A DNA stretch of 64,000 bases from Rhizobium sp. 18055. GTDB lineage: Bacteria > Pseudomonadota > Alphaproteobacteria > Rhizobiales > Rhizobiaceae. The position numbers and the translations under genes are program-made. Below are positions 8,212 through 16,366 of this stretch, piece by piece. The stretch's first letter is position 1; each line of letters starts with the position of its first letter. The notes under the pieces are model-generated. The model was given only the letters and a program-made list of their open reading frames with translations. It was not told the origin of the DNA and searched no databases. The stretch spans positions 62,001-126,000 of the forward strand of contig NZ_CACSKD010000002.1 in the NCBI RefSeq assembly GCF_902706285.1. The letters run 5' to 3'.

Positions 8212-9162
8212 TCAGGCGCCGGCCGGTTTGTCCGGCGCGATGTGGCCCTTCTCCTGCAATTCCTGCACCAGCCCGGCAAGTTCGGCCAGCAGATATTCGA
8301 CGAACAGACTGGTGGCGGCATCGAGCGGCGCACGGGCGCGGGCAAACAGCTTCATCGGCTGATGCCTTGCATGCGGCTCGGCGATCGGGCGGAACACCAG
8401 TTCGCCGGCACGGCATTCGGTGACGACGTCGAGCGGATTGAGCATGGTGAGCCCTGCCCCGCACTTCACCAGTTTCTTCAGCATCTCCGACGCATTGCTT
8501 TCCAGTACCGGTTCGACCGAGACATCGAGCCGCGCCAGCGCCAGGTTGATGACGTCGCGAAGGCTGGTGCCTTGCTGTGCCAGAAGCAGGCGCTCCTGAA
8601 CGACATCGGCGAGATTGATCGGGCCATCGCCGATCAGCCTATGGCCGGGCGGCAGCACGACGCCGATCGGAATGTCGAAATTGCCGAGCGAGCGGATGCC
8701 GGGTGTGGCCGGAATGTTGAAGCCGAGGCCGATATCGACGTCGCCTGAGAGCACCGGGCCGACGGTCGTGGTGCCGGCGTCGTTGCGGATCTGGAAATAG
8801 ACGCGCGGATGCTCGGACTGGAAGCGGGCGATGATTTCGGCCAGCGGCCCTGATGCCAGACCCACGGTCGTCACCAGCCTGACCTTGCCGGCCTGCTGCA
8901 TCTTGAGGCTGCGGATGCGGCCTTCGAGGCGGTCGTAATTTTTCAGAACCTCGCGAATATGCTCGATGCAGAGCTCACCGGCAGCCGTCAGCCTCAGCCC
9001 GCGCGGCAGGCGCTCGAACAGCGGTGCGCCGATCTCCTCTTCAAGCGCGAGAATCTGCCGGTTGATCGCCGAGGACGCGACGTTGAGCCGGGCGGCGGCC
9101 TTGCGGATCGAGCCGGAACGGGCGATCTCGTCGATATATTGAAGCTTCCTGGAATGCAGCAT
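8212..9162 (-). CDS. LysR-type transcriptional regulator
   Basis: The 316-residue protein has an N-terminal winged HTH (about 1-60: SGSIRKAAARLNVASSAINRQILALEEEIG) and a C-terminal effector-binding domain. It lies between the creatininase gene and the ABC importer and is divergent from the importer. This is the classical arrangement for a regulator of the neighbouring pathway. Matching 37-bp elements occur upstream of both flanking transcription units (7308-7344 and 9229-9265), the latter between lysR and its divergent target. It probably activates both units in response to the pathway substrate or an intermediate. Confidence 0.92.
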   Translation of the reverse strand: MLHSRKLQYIDEIARSGSIRKAAARLNVASSAINRQILALEEEIGAPLFERLPRGLRLTAAGELCIEHIREVLKNYDRLEGRIRSLKMQQAGKVRLVTTVGLASGPLAEIIARFQSEHPRVYFQIRNDAGTTTVGPVLSGDVDIGLGFNIPATPGIRSLGNFDIPIGVVLPPGHRLIGDGPINLADVVQERLLLAQQGTSLRDVINLALARLDVSVEPVLESNASEMLKKLVKCGAGLTMLNPLDVVTECRAGELVFRPIAEPHARHQPMKLFARARAPLDAATSLFVEYLLAELAGLVQELQEKGHIAPDKPAGA

Positions 9163-9228
9163 CCGGCCCTCGTTGCATCTATTTTAAGCGCCGCGCACAA
9201 ATTAGGAACAGGCGGCCTGTGGGATGCC

Positions 9229-9265
9229 AAAAAGGCATCGTTGCGCACGAATTTTGATGCTTTTC
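9229..9265. promoter_or_regulatory. 37-bp LysR-box-like element, copy 2
   Basis: It has the same length and outer arms as copy 1 at 7308-7344: AAAAAGGCATCG at the left and TTGATGCTTTTC at the right. It lies between the divergent lysR (start 9162) and the importer binding-protein gene (start 9346), 80 bases before the latter. That position also suits autoregulation of lysR. Confidence 0.72.
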
Positions 9266-9345
9266 AAACAGCAACGCAACCGCTCAAATAAAACAAATGG
9301 AGCGCTGTCGAAGACGCTTCTGGGCCTCAAAGGGGAACGGCTGAT

Positions 9346-10362
9346 ATGTCCAATACATTGAAGAGCATGGCTTTTACGGCACTGCTGGGCCTCGGGACCG
9401 CGCTTGCGACGACTGCGCCCGGCTACGCGCTGGACAAGGTGAGCTACGGCACCAACTGGCTGGCGCAGGCGGAGCATGGCGGCTTCTACCAGGCGGTGGC
9501 CGATGGCACCTACGCCAAGCACGGCCTCGACGTGACGATCGTGCAGGGTGGCCCGAACGCAGCCAACAGCGCACTGCTCATCTCCGGCAAGATCGATTTC
9601 TACATGGGCGGCTCCCAGGGCGAGCTGACGGCTGTCGAACAGGGTATTCCGCTGGTCGATGTGGCGGCGATCTTCCAGAAGGATCCGCAGGTTCTGATCG
9701 CCCATCCCGATGCCGGCGTCGAGAAATTCGAGGACCTGGCAAAGCTCAATGCGCTGTTCCTCGGCAAGGACGGCTACCTGACCTTTTTCGAGTGGATGAA
9801 GGCCAATTATTCCGGCTTCAAGGACGAGCAGTACAAGCCGTATAATTTCAATCCCGGTCCCTTTATCGCCGACAAGCAATCGGCACAGCAGGGCTACCTG
9901 ACATCGGAACCCTACGAAATCCAGAAGCAGACTGGCTGGACGCCGAAGGTGTTCCTGCTCGCCGACAACGGCTACACCCCCTACTCCACGGCGATCACCA
10001 CGACGCAGACGATGATCGATACCAAGTCGGATATCGTCCAGCGCTTCGTCGATGCTTCGATCGAGGGATGGTACAACTACCTCTACGGCGACAACAGCAA
10101 GGCCAACGCGCTGATAAAGACCGACAATCCTGAAATGACCGATGGCCAGATCGAATACTCCATCGCAAAGATGAAGGAATACGGCATCGTCGAGTCGGGC
10201 GAGGCACTGGACAAGGGCATCGGCTGCATGACCGATGCGCATTACAAGAAGTTCTTCGACGAGATGGTCGGCATCAAGGTGTTCAAGGCCGATACCGACT
10301 ACACCAAGGCCTTCACCACGAAATACGTTTGCAAGGGCGTCGGCATGGCGCTGAAGAAGTAG
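9346..10362 (+). CDS. NMT1/THI5-like periplasmic binding protein of an ABC importer
   Basis: The 338-residue protein starts with a Sec signal peptide of about 28 residues (hydrophobic AFTALLGLGTAL, cleavage near PGYA). It continues as a NitT/TauT/NMT1-type solute-binding protein (VSYGTNWLAQAEHGGFYQAVADGTYAKHGLDVTI). This group binds pyrimidine precursors, sulfonates, riboflavin-like compounds and other small heterocycles. It is the first gene of an operon with ATPase, permease, amidohydrolase, FAD oxidase and oxidoreductase genes. The deaminase next door makes a pyrimidine-like or other N-heterocyclic ligand reasonable, but this is inference. Confidence 0.9.
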   Translation: MSNTLKSMAFTALLGLGTALATTAPGYALDKVSYGTNWLAQAEHGGFYQAVADGTYAKHGLDVTIVQGGPNAANSALLISGKIDFYMGGSQGELTAVEQGIPLVDVAAIFQKDPQVLIAHPDAGVEKFEDLAKLNALFLGKDGYLTFFEWMKANYSGFKDEQYKPYNFNPGPFIADKQSAQQGYLTSEPYEIQKQTGWTPKVFLLADNGYTPYSTAITTTQTMIDTKSDIVQRFVDASIEGWYNYLYGDNSKANALIKTDNPEMTDGQIEYSIAKMKEYGIVESGEALDKGIGCMTDAHYKKFFDEMVGIKVFKADTDYTKAFTTKYVCKGVGMALKK

Positions 10363-10370
10363 AACAACCG

Positions 10371-10420
10371 TCCCTTCTCCCCTGGGGGAGAAGGTGGCCC
10401 CGAAGGGGTCGGATGAGGGG
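10371..10420. repeat. Rhizobial-type palindromic intergenic repeat (REP-like)
   Basis: Right after the binding-protein gene a perfect 10-bp hairpin (CCTTCTCCCC / GGGGAGAAGG, 10373-10394) is followed by a smaller one (GGCCCCGAAGGGGTC) and GGATGAGGGG. This string resembles the dispersed palindromic repeat common between genes of rhizobia. A related palindrome (TCCCGATCGGGA) lies near 10490. Inside the operon it could stabilise the upstream message or weaken downstream expression. Confidence 0.65.
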
Positions 10421-10525
10421 CGGCCTAGGATCACTCCGGCGGCTGCACGCGTTGCGGCCCCTCAACCGCCTGCCGGCACGGTCTTCCCGATCGGGAGAAA
10501 ACGGCAAGTGGCGAGATACCAAGAT

Positions 10526-11368
10526 ATGAAAGACGTCATGACAGCATCGCAGCCCTCCATGTCTTCAGTCCCAACCCAGGCCCGCAAGCGGCCGCTCGTT
10601 GTCATGGAACAGGTCTCGAAAATGTTCTCCAGCGGCACGGTCGCGCTGTCGGGAATGTCGCTGACGGTCGAGAGCGGCGAGTTCATCAGCCTGCTCGGGC
10701 CGTCAGGCTGTGGCAAATCGACGGCGTTGCGGATCATTGCCGGCCTCGGCGACGTGTCGTCTGGCAGGATCGACTGGCCGAGCTCGCGGATCAATTCCAA
10801 GGGCCTGCCGGAGGGCGATATCAGCTTCGTGTTCCAGGAGCCGACGCTGATGCCGTGGAAGAACGTGCTTGACAATGTGTACCTGCCGCTCAGGCTGCGC
10901 GGTGTATCGAAGGCTGCAGCGCGCGAGGAGATCATGGCCGTCCTTGCGACCGTGGGATTGCAGGATTTCGCTGAGGCCTATCCCCGCGAGCTGTCGGGCG
11001 GCATGAAGATGCGGGTGTCGATCGCGCGCGCTCTGGTGACCAAGCCGAAGCTGTTGCTGATGGACGAGCCGTTTGCCGCACTCGACGAAATCACCCGGCA
11101 GAAGCTCAACGACGATGTGCTCCGGCTCTGGAAGGAGACCGGCATTACCGTGATCTTCGTGACGCATTCGGTATTCGAATCCGCCTATCTCTCCAACCGC
11201 ATCGTCGTCATGAAGGCCCGGCCAGGACGGGTGCATGGCGACATCCCGCTTGTCACCAGCCTGGAACGCGACGCGCATTACCGCACGTCGGAAGAATACC
11301 GGCAAGCCTGCGAGACCGTGTCCCGATCGCTGATCGGCGCGATCAATGCCGCAAAGGAAGACCGATGA
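10526..11368 (+). CDS. NitT/TauT-type ABC importer ATPase
   Basis: This is the ATPase partner of the binding protein at 9346 and the permease at 11365. It shows Walker A LLGPSGCGKSTALRIIAGL, Q-loop FVFQEPTLMPWKNVLDNVYLP, signature LSGGMKMRVSIARAL and Walker B LLLMDEPFAALDEITRQ, all close to TauB/SsuB. The start is uncertain: the frame is open through the upstream repeat, and MKDVM at 10526 or MTASQ at 10538 (280 or 276 residues) are the likely choices. It overlaps the permease start by four bases. Confidence 0.9.
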   Translation: MKDVMTASQPSMSSVPTQARKRPLVVMEQVSKMFSSGTVALSGMSLTVESGEFISLLGPSGCGKSTALRIIAGLGDVSSGRIDWPSSRINSKGLPEGDISFVFQEPTLMPWKNVLDNVYLPLRLRGVSKAAAREEIMAVLATVGLQDFAEAYPRELSGGMKMRVSIARALVTKPKLLLMDEPFAALDEITRQKLNDDVLRLWKETGITVIFVTHSVFESAYLSNRIVVMKARPGRVHGDIPLVTSLERDAHYRTSEEYRQACETVSRSLIGAINAAKEDR

Positions 11369-12216
11369 GCACCGACATCGTCGAGACACCCGCCCCCGGC
11401 CCTGTCATTGCCAATCCGCTGACGGCCAAGCGCCGCGATCTGGCGCTGAGGATCATCGTGCCCGTCGTCACCGTGGCGGCGCTCGTGTTCATCTGGTGGC
11501 TCTATGTGAAACTGTCGGGCGTGCCACCCTATATCCTGCCCGGCCCGGTGGCTGTCGCGGGCGCTTTCGTCAACGACTGGGGGACGCTCGCCCCTGCCCT
11601 GTGGGTCACCACCAAGATCACCTTCCTGTCGCTGTTGCTGGCGCTGATCGGCGGGGTCGGCTTTGCCGTGTTTCTGGTGCAGTCGCGCTGGATCGAGATC
11701 GCCTTCTATCCGCTGGCGGTGATCCTGCAGGTGACGCCCGTCGTGGCGATCTCGCCGCTGATCCTGATCTATGCGCCATCGACGCAGGTGGCGCTGTTGA
11801 TCTGCGCCTTCCTCGTCGCCTTCTTCCCGATCCTCTCCAACATGGTGCAGGGGCTGAAGAGCGTCGATCACAACCTGATCAACCTGTTCGAGCTCTACGG
11901 CGCCTCGCGCTGGCAGACGCTGTTCTACCTGAAGCTGCCGGCCGCCCAGCCCTATTTCATGACCGGTCTCAGGATCGGCGGCGGGCTGGCGCTGATTGCC
12001 GCCGTCGTTGCCGAGTTTGCGGCAGGCTCTGCCGGCGCCGGATCGGGCCTCGCCTTCCGGCTGCTCGAGGCGCAATACCGGATGAACATCCCCCGCCTGT
12101 TTGCCGCACTGCTGATGCTGTCGCTGCTCGGCGTGGCGATCTTCGCCATCACCTCATTCATCTCCTGGCTCAGCCTGCACCGCTGGCACGAGAGCAGCCT
12201 GAAGCGGGAAAACTGA
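11365..12216 (+). CDS. NitT/TauT-type ABC importer permease
   Basis: The 283-residue inner-membrane protein has about six hydrophobic segments. The EAA-type loop is visible around NLINLFELYGASRWQTLFYLKLPAAQPYFMTGLRIG, which docks the ATPase. Its ATG overlaps the ATPase stop (ATGA) and its stop shares a base with the next start (TGATG). Transport and catabolic genes are therefore tightly coupled. Substrate class is as for the binding protein at 9346. Confidence 0.92.
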   Translation: MSTDIVETPAPGPVIANPLTAKRRDLALRIIVPVVTVAALVFIWWLYVKLSGVPPYILPGPVAVAGAFVNDWGTLAPALWVTTKITFLSLLLALIGGVGFAVFLVQSRWIEIAFYPLAVILQVTPVVAISPLILIYAPSTQVALLICAFLVAFFPILSNMVQGLKSVDHNLINLFELYGASRWQTLFYLKLPAAQPYFMTGLRIGGGLALIAAVVAEFAAGSAGAGSGLAFRLLEAQYRMNIPRLFAALLMLSLLGVAIFAITSFISWLSLHRWHESSLKREN

Positions 12217-13529
12217 TGACCTATTCCTTCATGTCCCCCCCGAACGCTGCCCGCTTCGTGCTCAGCAACGCAACGCTGCCGGCGGTTGCCGTCGAGGGCT
12301 ACGGTGCTGTCGCCAGCGAAGGGCTGGTGCGGGCCGATCTCGTCATCGAGGATGGTCTGGTCTCGGCGATCCTGCCGGCCGGCAGCGCGCCGCAGGAGCT
12401 TGCCAAGTCGGATCTGCGCGACGGCATGGTCTGGCCGTGCTTTGCCGATATCCACACCCATCTCGACAAGGGTCATATCTGGGCCCGCAACAGCAATCCC
12501 GATGGCACCTTCATGGGCGCGCTGACATCTGTTGGCGCCGACCGTGCGGCGCATTGGAATGGCGAGGATGTGCGCAAGCGGATGGAGTTCTCGCTGCGCT
12601 CCGCCTATGCCCACGGCACCAGCCTGATCCGCACGCATCTGGATTCCCCCGCCCCGCAGCACCGGATATCCTTCGAGGTGTTTGCCGAGGTGCGCGATGC
12701 CTGGAAGGACAGGATCGCGCTGCAGGCGGCGGCGCTGTTTCCGATGGACGACATGGTCAACGAGGCCTATTTCGCCGAGCTGGTTTCGATCGTTCGCAAC
12801 ACCGGCTGCCTGCTTGGTGGCGTCACCAAGATGAGCCCTGATCTGACATGGCAACTCGATACGCTGCTGCGGGCTGCGGCGGACAATGGGCTCGATGTCG
12901 ATCTGCATGTCGACGAGACCGATGATCCCGGTGCCGAGACGCTGAAGGCGATTGCCGAGGCGGTGCTGCGCAACGGCTTTGCCGGCAAGGTCACCGCCGG
13001 CCACTGCTGCTCGCTGGCGCGCCAAGATGACGACACCGCCAAGCGGACGGTGGAGCTGGTCGAAAAGGCAGGGATTTCAATCATTTCTCTGCCGATGTGC
13101 AACATGTACCTTCAGGACCGAACCCCCGGCCGGACGCCGCGCTGGCGGGGGGTGACGCTGTTCAAGGAGTTGGCCGCGGCCGGCGTCGCCACCGCCGTTG
13201 CCTCCGACAACACCCGCGACCCGTTCTACGCCTATGGCGATCTCGATGCCGTCGAGGTGTTCCGCGAGGCGGTGCGCATCCTGCAGCTCGATCATCCGCT
13301 GGATACCGCCGCCCGCGTGGTCACCACCTCGCCCGCTTCCATCGCCGGGCGCCCTGACATGGGTCGCATCGCCGTCGGCCGCCCTGCCGATCTCGTCCTC
13401 TTCAGCGCCCGGCGCTGGAGCGAATTTCTATCCCGTCCGCAGGCTGACCGCGTGGTGCTACGCCGCGGCAAGGTCATCGACCGGAGCCTGCCTGATTACC
13501 GTGAACTCGATAGCGTCGTTGGAGCCTGA
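12216..13529 (+). CDS. Cytosine-deaminase-like amidohydrolase
   Basis: The 437-residue protein is a metal-dependent amidohydrolase of the CodA type. The metal-binding and catalytic segments appear in order: DIHTHLDKGH (~79), HVDETDD (~231), AGHCCSLA (~263) and SDNTRDPFY (~330). E. coli CodA has the same layout but differs in the first and third motifs, so the substrate may not be cytosine. A terminal GRIAVGRPADLVLF is typical of the superfamily. Position after a dedicated importer suggests it deaminates or opens the imported compound. The first ATG at 12216 overlaps the permease stop. Confidence 0.85.
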   Translation: MTYSFMSPPNAARFVLSNATLPAVAVEGYGAVASEGLVRADLVIEDGLVSAILPAGSAPQELAKSDLRDGMVWPCFADIHTHLDKGHIWARNSNPDGTFMGALTSVGADRAAHWNGEDVRKRMEFSLRSAYAHGTSLIRTHLDSPAPQHRISFEVFAEVRDAWKDRIALQAAALFPMDDMVNEAYFAELVSIVRNTGCLLGGVTKMSPDLTWQLDTLLRAAADNGLDVDLHVDETDDPGAETLKAIAEAVLRNGFAGKVTAGHCCSLARQDDDTAKRTVELVEKAGISIISLPMCNMYLQDRTPGRTPRWRGVTLFKELAAAGVATAVASDNTRDPFYAYGDLDAVEVFREAVRILQLDHPLDTAARVVTTSPASIAGRPDMGRIAVGRPADLVLFSARRWSEFLSRPQADRVVLRRGKVIDRSLPDYRELDSVVGA

Positions 13530-13530
13530 C

Positions 13531-14940
13531 ATGCCGGACTACCAGAAAATCAAACAGGAACTCGAAGGCATCGCCACTGAGGACAATCCGGCGCTGGTGC
13601 GCCAGAAGAGCCGCGACTTCTATTGGTATTCGCCGATCCTGAAGGCGCAGCTCGACGGCGTGACGGCCGATCTTGTGGTGACACCGAAGAACGAGGCCGA
13701 GGTGATCCGGACGCTGAAGGTGGCGTTCGCCCACGGCGTTCCGGTAACGCCACGCGGCGCCGGGACCGGCAATTACGGCCAGGCCATGCCGCTGTCGGGC
13801 GGCATCGTGCTGAACCTTGCGGCGATGGACCAGATCAAGGAAATCCATCCCGGCCGGGTGATCTGCGAGCCGGGCATCGTCATCGCCCAGCTCGACAAGC
13901 AGACCCGGGCGCATTCCGGACAGGAGCTGCGCTTCCACCCCTCGACCGCACAGACGGCGACGATCGGCGGCTTCATTGCCGGCGGTTCGGGTGGCGTCGG
14001 CTCTATCACCTGGGGCGGGCTTCGCGATATCGGCAACATCATCCGGCTGCGTGTCGTCACCATGGAAGCCGAGCCACGGGTGCTCGACCTGACCGGCTGG
14101 GACCTGCAGAAGGTTAGCCATGCCTATGGCACCAACGGCATCATCACCGAGATCGAGATGCCGCTGGCGCCTGCCTATGACTGGGTGGACGTGCTGGTCG
14201 GTTACGACGACTTCATGGACGGCGTGCGCTATGCGGACGCATTGGCGAAGTGCAACGGCATCCTCGTCAAGGAAATCGCCCCGATCGCCGCCCCCATCCC
14301 CTACAGCTATTTCACCCGCCACAAGTCGTATATCCGCGAGGGACAGTCGGTGGTGGTGCTGATGGTGGCGCCGCATTCGATCGATGCTTTCAGCGCGTTC
14401 ACGGCATCGCAAAAGGGCGAAGTGATCTTCCGCTCCGACAAGGTGGAGAGCATGAAGGGCATTCCGCATGCCTATGAGCTCGCCTGGAACCACACGACGC
14501 TGCGGGCGCTGAAGGTCGATCCCGAATTCACCTACCTGCAGGTCCAGTATCCCGGTCCAGACCATGTGGCCAAGGTCGCCAAGATGGTCGAGATCTTCGG
14601 CGATGAGGTGCCGGGCCATCTGGAATTCATCAAGTTCAACGGGCAGATCCAGTGCTCGGGCCTGCCGCTGGTGCGCTACACCACCGAGGAGCGGCTCGAG
14701 GAGATCATCAGGATCCATCAGGACAACGGCTGCTTCATCTTCAACCCGCACCGTTACACGCTCGAAGAAGGCGGCATGAAGCAGACGGACAAGATACAGC
14801 TGGCCTTCAAGCATGAGACCGATCCGAAGGGCCTGCTCAATCCCGGCAAGATGATCGCCTGGGAGAACCCCGATTTCGACTTCTCGGCCGGCGAGAACTA
14901 TCTGTTCCCGGGCCTGGCATCGGTGATGGAGGACGCATGA
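13531..14940 (+). CDS. FAD-linked oxidase (GlcD/BBE-like FAD_binding_4 protein)
   Basis: The 469-residue protein carries a PCMH-type FAD domain. The pyrophosphate-binding segment VTPRGAGTGNYGQAMPLSGG (~72) and the HPSTAQTATIGGFIAGGSGGVGS stretch are clear. The C-terminal end FNPHRYTLEEGG...DPKGLLNPGKM is typical of the glycolate/lactate oxidase group. It probably oxidises a hydroxy or ring carbon of a pathway intermediate. It starts one base after the amidohydrolase stop and overlaps the next gene by four bases. The exact reaction cannot be inferred. Confidence 0.85.
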   Translation: MPDYQKIKQELEGIATEDNPALVRQKSRDFYWYSPILKAQLDGVTADLVVTPKNEAEVIRTLKVAFAHGVPVTPRGAGTGNYGQAMPLSGGIVLNLAAMDQIKEIHPGRVICEPGIVIAQLDKQTRAHSGQELRFHPSTAQTATIGGFIAGGSGGVGSITWGGLRDIGNIIRLRVVTMEAEPRVLDLTGWDLQKVSHAYGTNGIITEIEMPLAPAYDWVDVLVGYDDFMDGVRYADALAKCNGILVKEIAPIAAPIPYSYFTRHKSYIREGQSVVVLMVAPHSIDAFSAFTASQKGEVIFRSDKVESMKGIPHAYELAWNHTTLRALKVDPEFTYLQVQYPGPDHVAKVAKMVEIFGDEVPGHLEFIKFNGQIQCSGLPLVRYTTEERLEEIIRIHQDNGCFIFNPHRYTLEEGGMKQTDKIQLAFKHETDPKGLLNPGKMIAWENPDFDFSAGENYLFPGLASVMEDA

Positions 14941-15518
14941 GGGTTCTGGTCCTTCACTCGCATCCGGTGGAATCGAGCTATGGCAAGGCGCTCTACCGAC
15001 AGACGCTGGAGAGCCTGAAGACGGCAGGGCACGAGGTCGACGGCTGCGACCTCTATGCCGAAGAATTCGACCCGGTGCTGTCGCGCCAAGACCGGCTGGT
15101 CTATCATGACTACCCGGAGAATACCGAACTGGTGAAGGACCATGTCGAGCGGCTGAAACGGGCGGAAGGACTTGTCATCGTCACCCCCATCTGGAACTTC
15201 GGTTTTCCGGCGATCCTCAAGGGTTACTTCGACCGGGTGTGGCTGCCCGGCGTGTCGTTCGAACTTGTCGATGGTAAGGTGGAATCGCGGCTGCGACAGA
15301 TCCGCAAGCTCGGCGCGGTGCTGACCTACGGCGCCACGCCGTTCCGCGCCTTTGTTGCCGGCGACCCGCCGAGGAAGATCGTCAAGCGGGTGCTGCGGGC
15401 GCAGATCAATCCGCTGCGGCCGGTGACCTTCCTTGCCCATTACGACATGAACAATTGCACCGCGCAATCGCGGGAAAGGTTTCTCGGCAAGGTGAAGGTC
15501 GGGATGGAGCGGTTCTGA
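14937..15518 (+). CDS. Flavodoxin-fold NAD(P)H-dependent oxidoreductase
   Basis: The 193-residue protein is of the NQO1/KefF/MdaB type. MRVLVLHSHPVESSYGKAL binds the FMN/FAD phosphate and VTPIWNFGFPAILKGYFDRVWLPGVSFE is the family signature. It would reduce quinones or flavins. As the last gene of the LysR-linked operon, overlapping the FAD oxidase gene, it may re-oxidise or reduce the cofactor chain of that enzyme. The frame ends 19 bases before the convergent glyoxalase remnant. Confidence 0.88.
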   Translation: MRVLVLHSHPVESSYGKALYRQTLESLKTAGHEVDGCDLYAEEFDPVLSRQDRLVYHDYPENTELVKDHVERLKRAEGLVIVTPIWNFGFPAILKGYFDRVWLPGVSFELVDGKVESRLRQIRKLGAVLTYGATPFRAFVAGDPPRKIVKRVLRAQINPLRPVTFLAHYDMNNCTAQSRERFLGKVKVGMERF

Positions 15519-15537
15519 TCACCCTGCCCCGCTGCTG

Positions 15538-15902
15538 TCAGGCCTTGCGGAAAACGCGACTGGAGACGGAGATTGGATTGCCTGATGGGTCGCGGGCATT
15601 GGCGTAGACATAGCCGTCGGCCTGATGCAACGGACCGAAGTCCAGTCCATCCGCAGCGCGCGCTGCGCAGAAGCCGGCGACGTCCTCGACCGCGAAAACC
15701 AGCTTGACGGTGGACTGCCCCTGCTTCACTGCCTTGGCCGCCTGATGCACCATGATACGGCTGCCGCCGGTCTCGTTGATGAGTTCGACTATTCTGTCAT
15801 CTTCCGAACGCAATGCCTTGAACAAAAATTCTTTTCGTAAAACGAGACGGTCGTTTCAAGGTCGTTGGCATAGATCACGATGCCTGCCAGCTGCACAGTC
15901 AA
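15538..15902 (-). pseudogene. Frameshifted glyoxalase/VOC-family gene
   Basis: On the minus strand a TTG at 15902 with GGGAGG eight bases upstream opens LTVQLAGIVIYANDLETTVSFYEK, the usual VOC N-terminus. After the FYEK codons the frame runs into a stop. The matching C-terminal two thirds (FKALRSEDDRIVELINETGG through DPSGNPISVSSRVF) continues in another frame from about 15825. The interval is 365 bases, one short of a multiple of three, and the shift falls in an A/T run (AAAAGAATTTTT). It is either a recent frameshift mutation or a sequencing error. It is the third gene of the gntR-ridA unit. Confidence 0.8.
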
Positions 15903-15914
15903 GGATCGTCCTCC

Positions 15915-16310
15915 CTATGGTGTCATCACCCGGGCGGCAGTCACCTCCACCTCGACCAGAAACTCCGGCCTTGTGAAGCCGCTGACGATGATCAGCGTCG
16001 AGACCGGCTTGGGGTCGAGCGTGTAGCGGTCGCGCACCGCCATGTAGGCCGCGAAGTCCTCGCGTCTGGTCACGAAGCCCGAGATGCGGATGACGTCGGC
16101 GAAATTCATGCCGGCCTCTTCGAGGATCGCGCCGATCGCCTGGAAACAGAGTTCGGCCTGCGCTGTGACATCCTCGGGGATGGTGTCGTCAAGCGCAATG
16201 CCGAGCTGGCCTGACGTGACCAGCAACGATGCGCCGGCAGGCGCCAGCAGGCCGTGATTGTAGTTTCCGAACGGCTTGCGGACGGAAGGTGGATTGAAAG
16301 ACGTCTTCAT
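15915..16310 (-). CDS. RidA/YjgF-family protein (enamine/imine deaminase)
   Basis: The 131-residue protein has the Rid fold: YNHGLLAPAGASLLVTSGQLGI, the central AELCFQAIGAILEEAGMNFADVIRISGFVT and the C-terminal VEVEVTAARV. Members hydrolyse reactive enamines/imines, or act on ring-opened intermediates as RutC does. The PEFLVEVEV end lacks the canonical archetype-RidA Arg context, so it is a divergent subfamily. It lies between gntR and the broken VOC gene on the minus strand and faces the cyanurate operon through gntR. A role there is plausible but unproven. Confidence 0.85.
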   Translation of the reverse strand: MKTSFNPPSVRKPFGNYNHGLLAPAGASLLVTSGQLGIALDDTIPEDVTAQAELCFQAIGAILEEAGMNFADVIRISGFVTRREDFAAYMAVRDRYTLDPKPVSTLIIVSGFTRPEFLVEVEVTAARVMTP

Positions 16311-16366
16311 GAAAAGCCTATATATAGCAATATTTTACGACTGTTTTCTAATATCCTAATCGAGGA

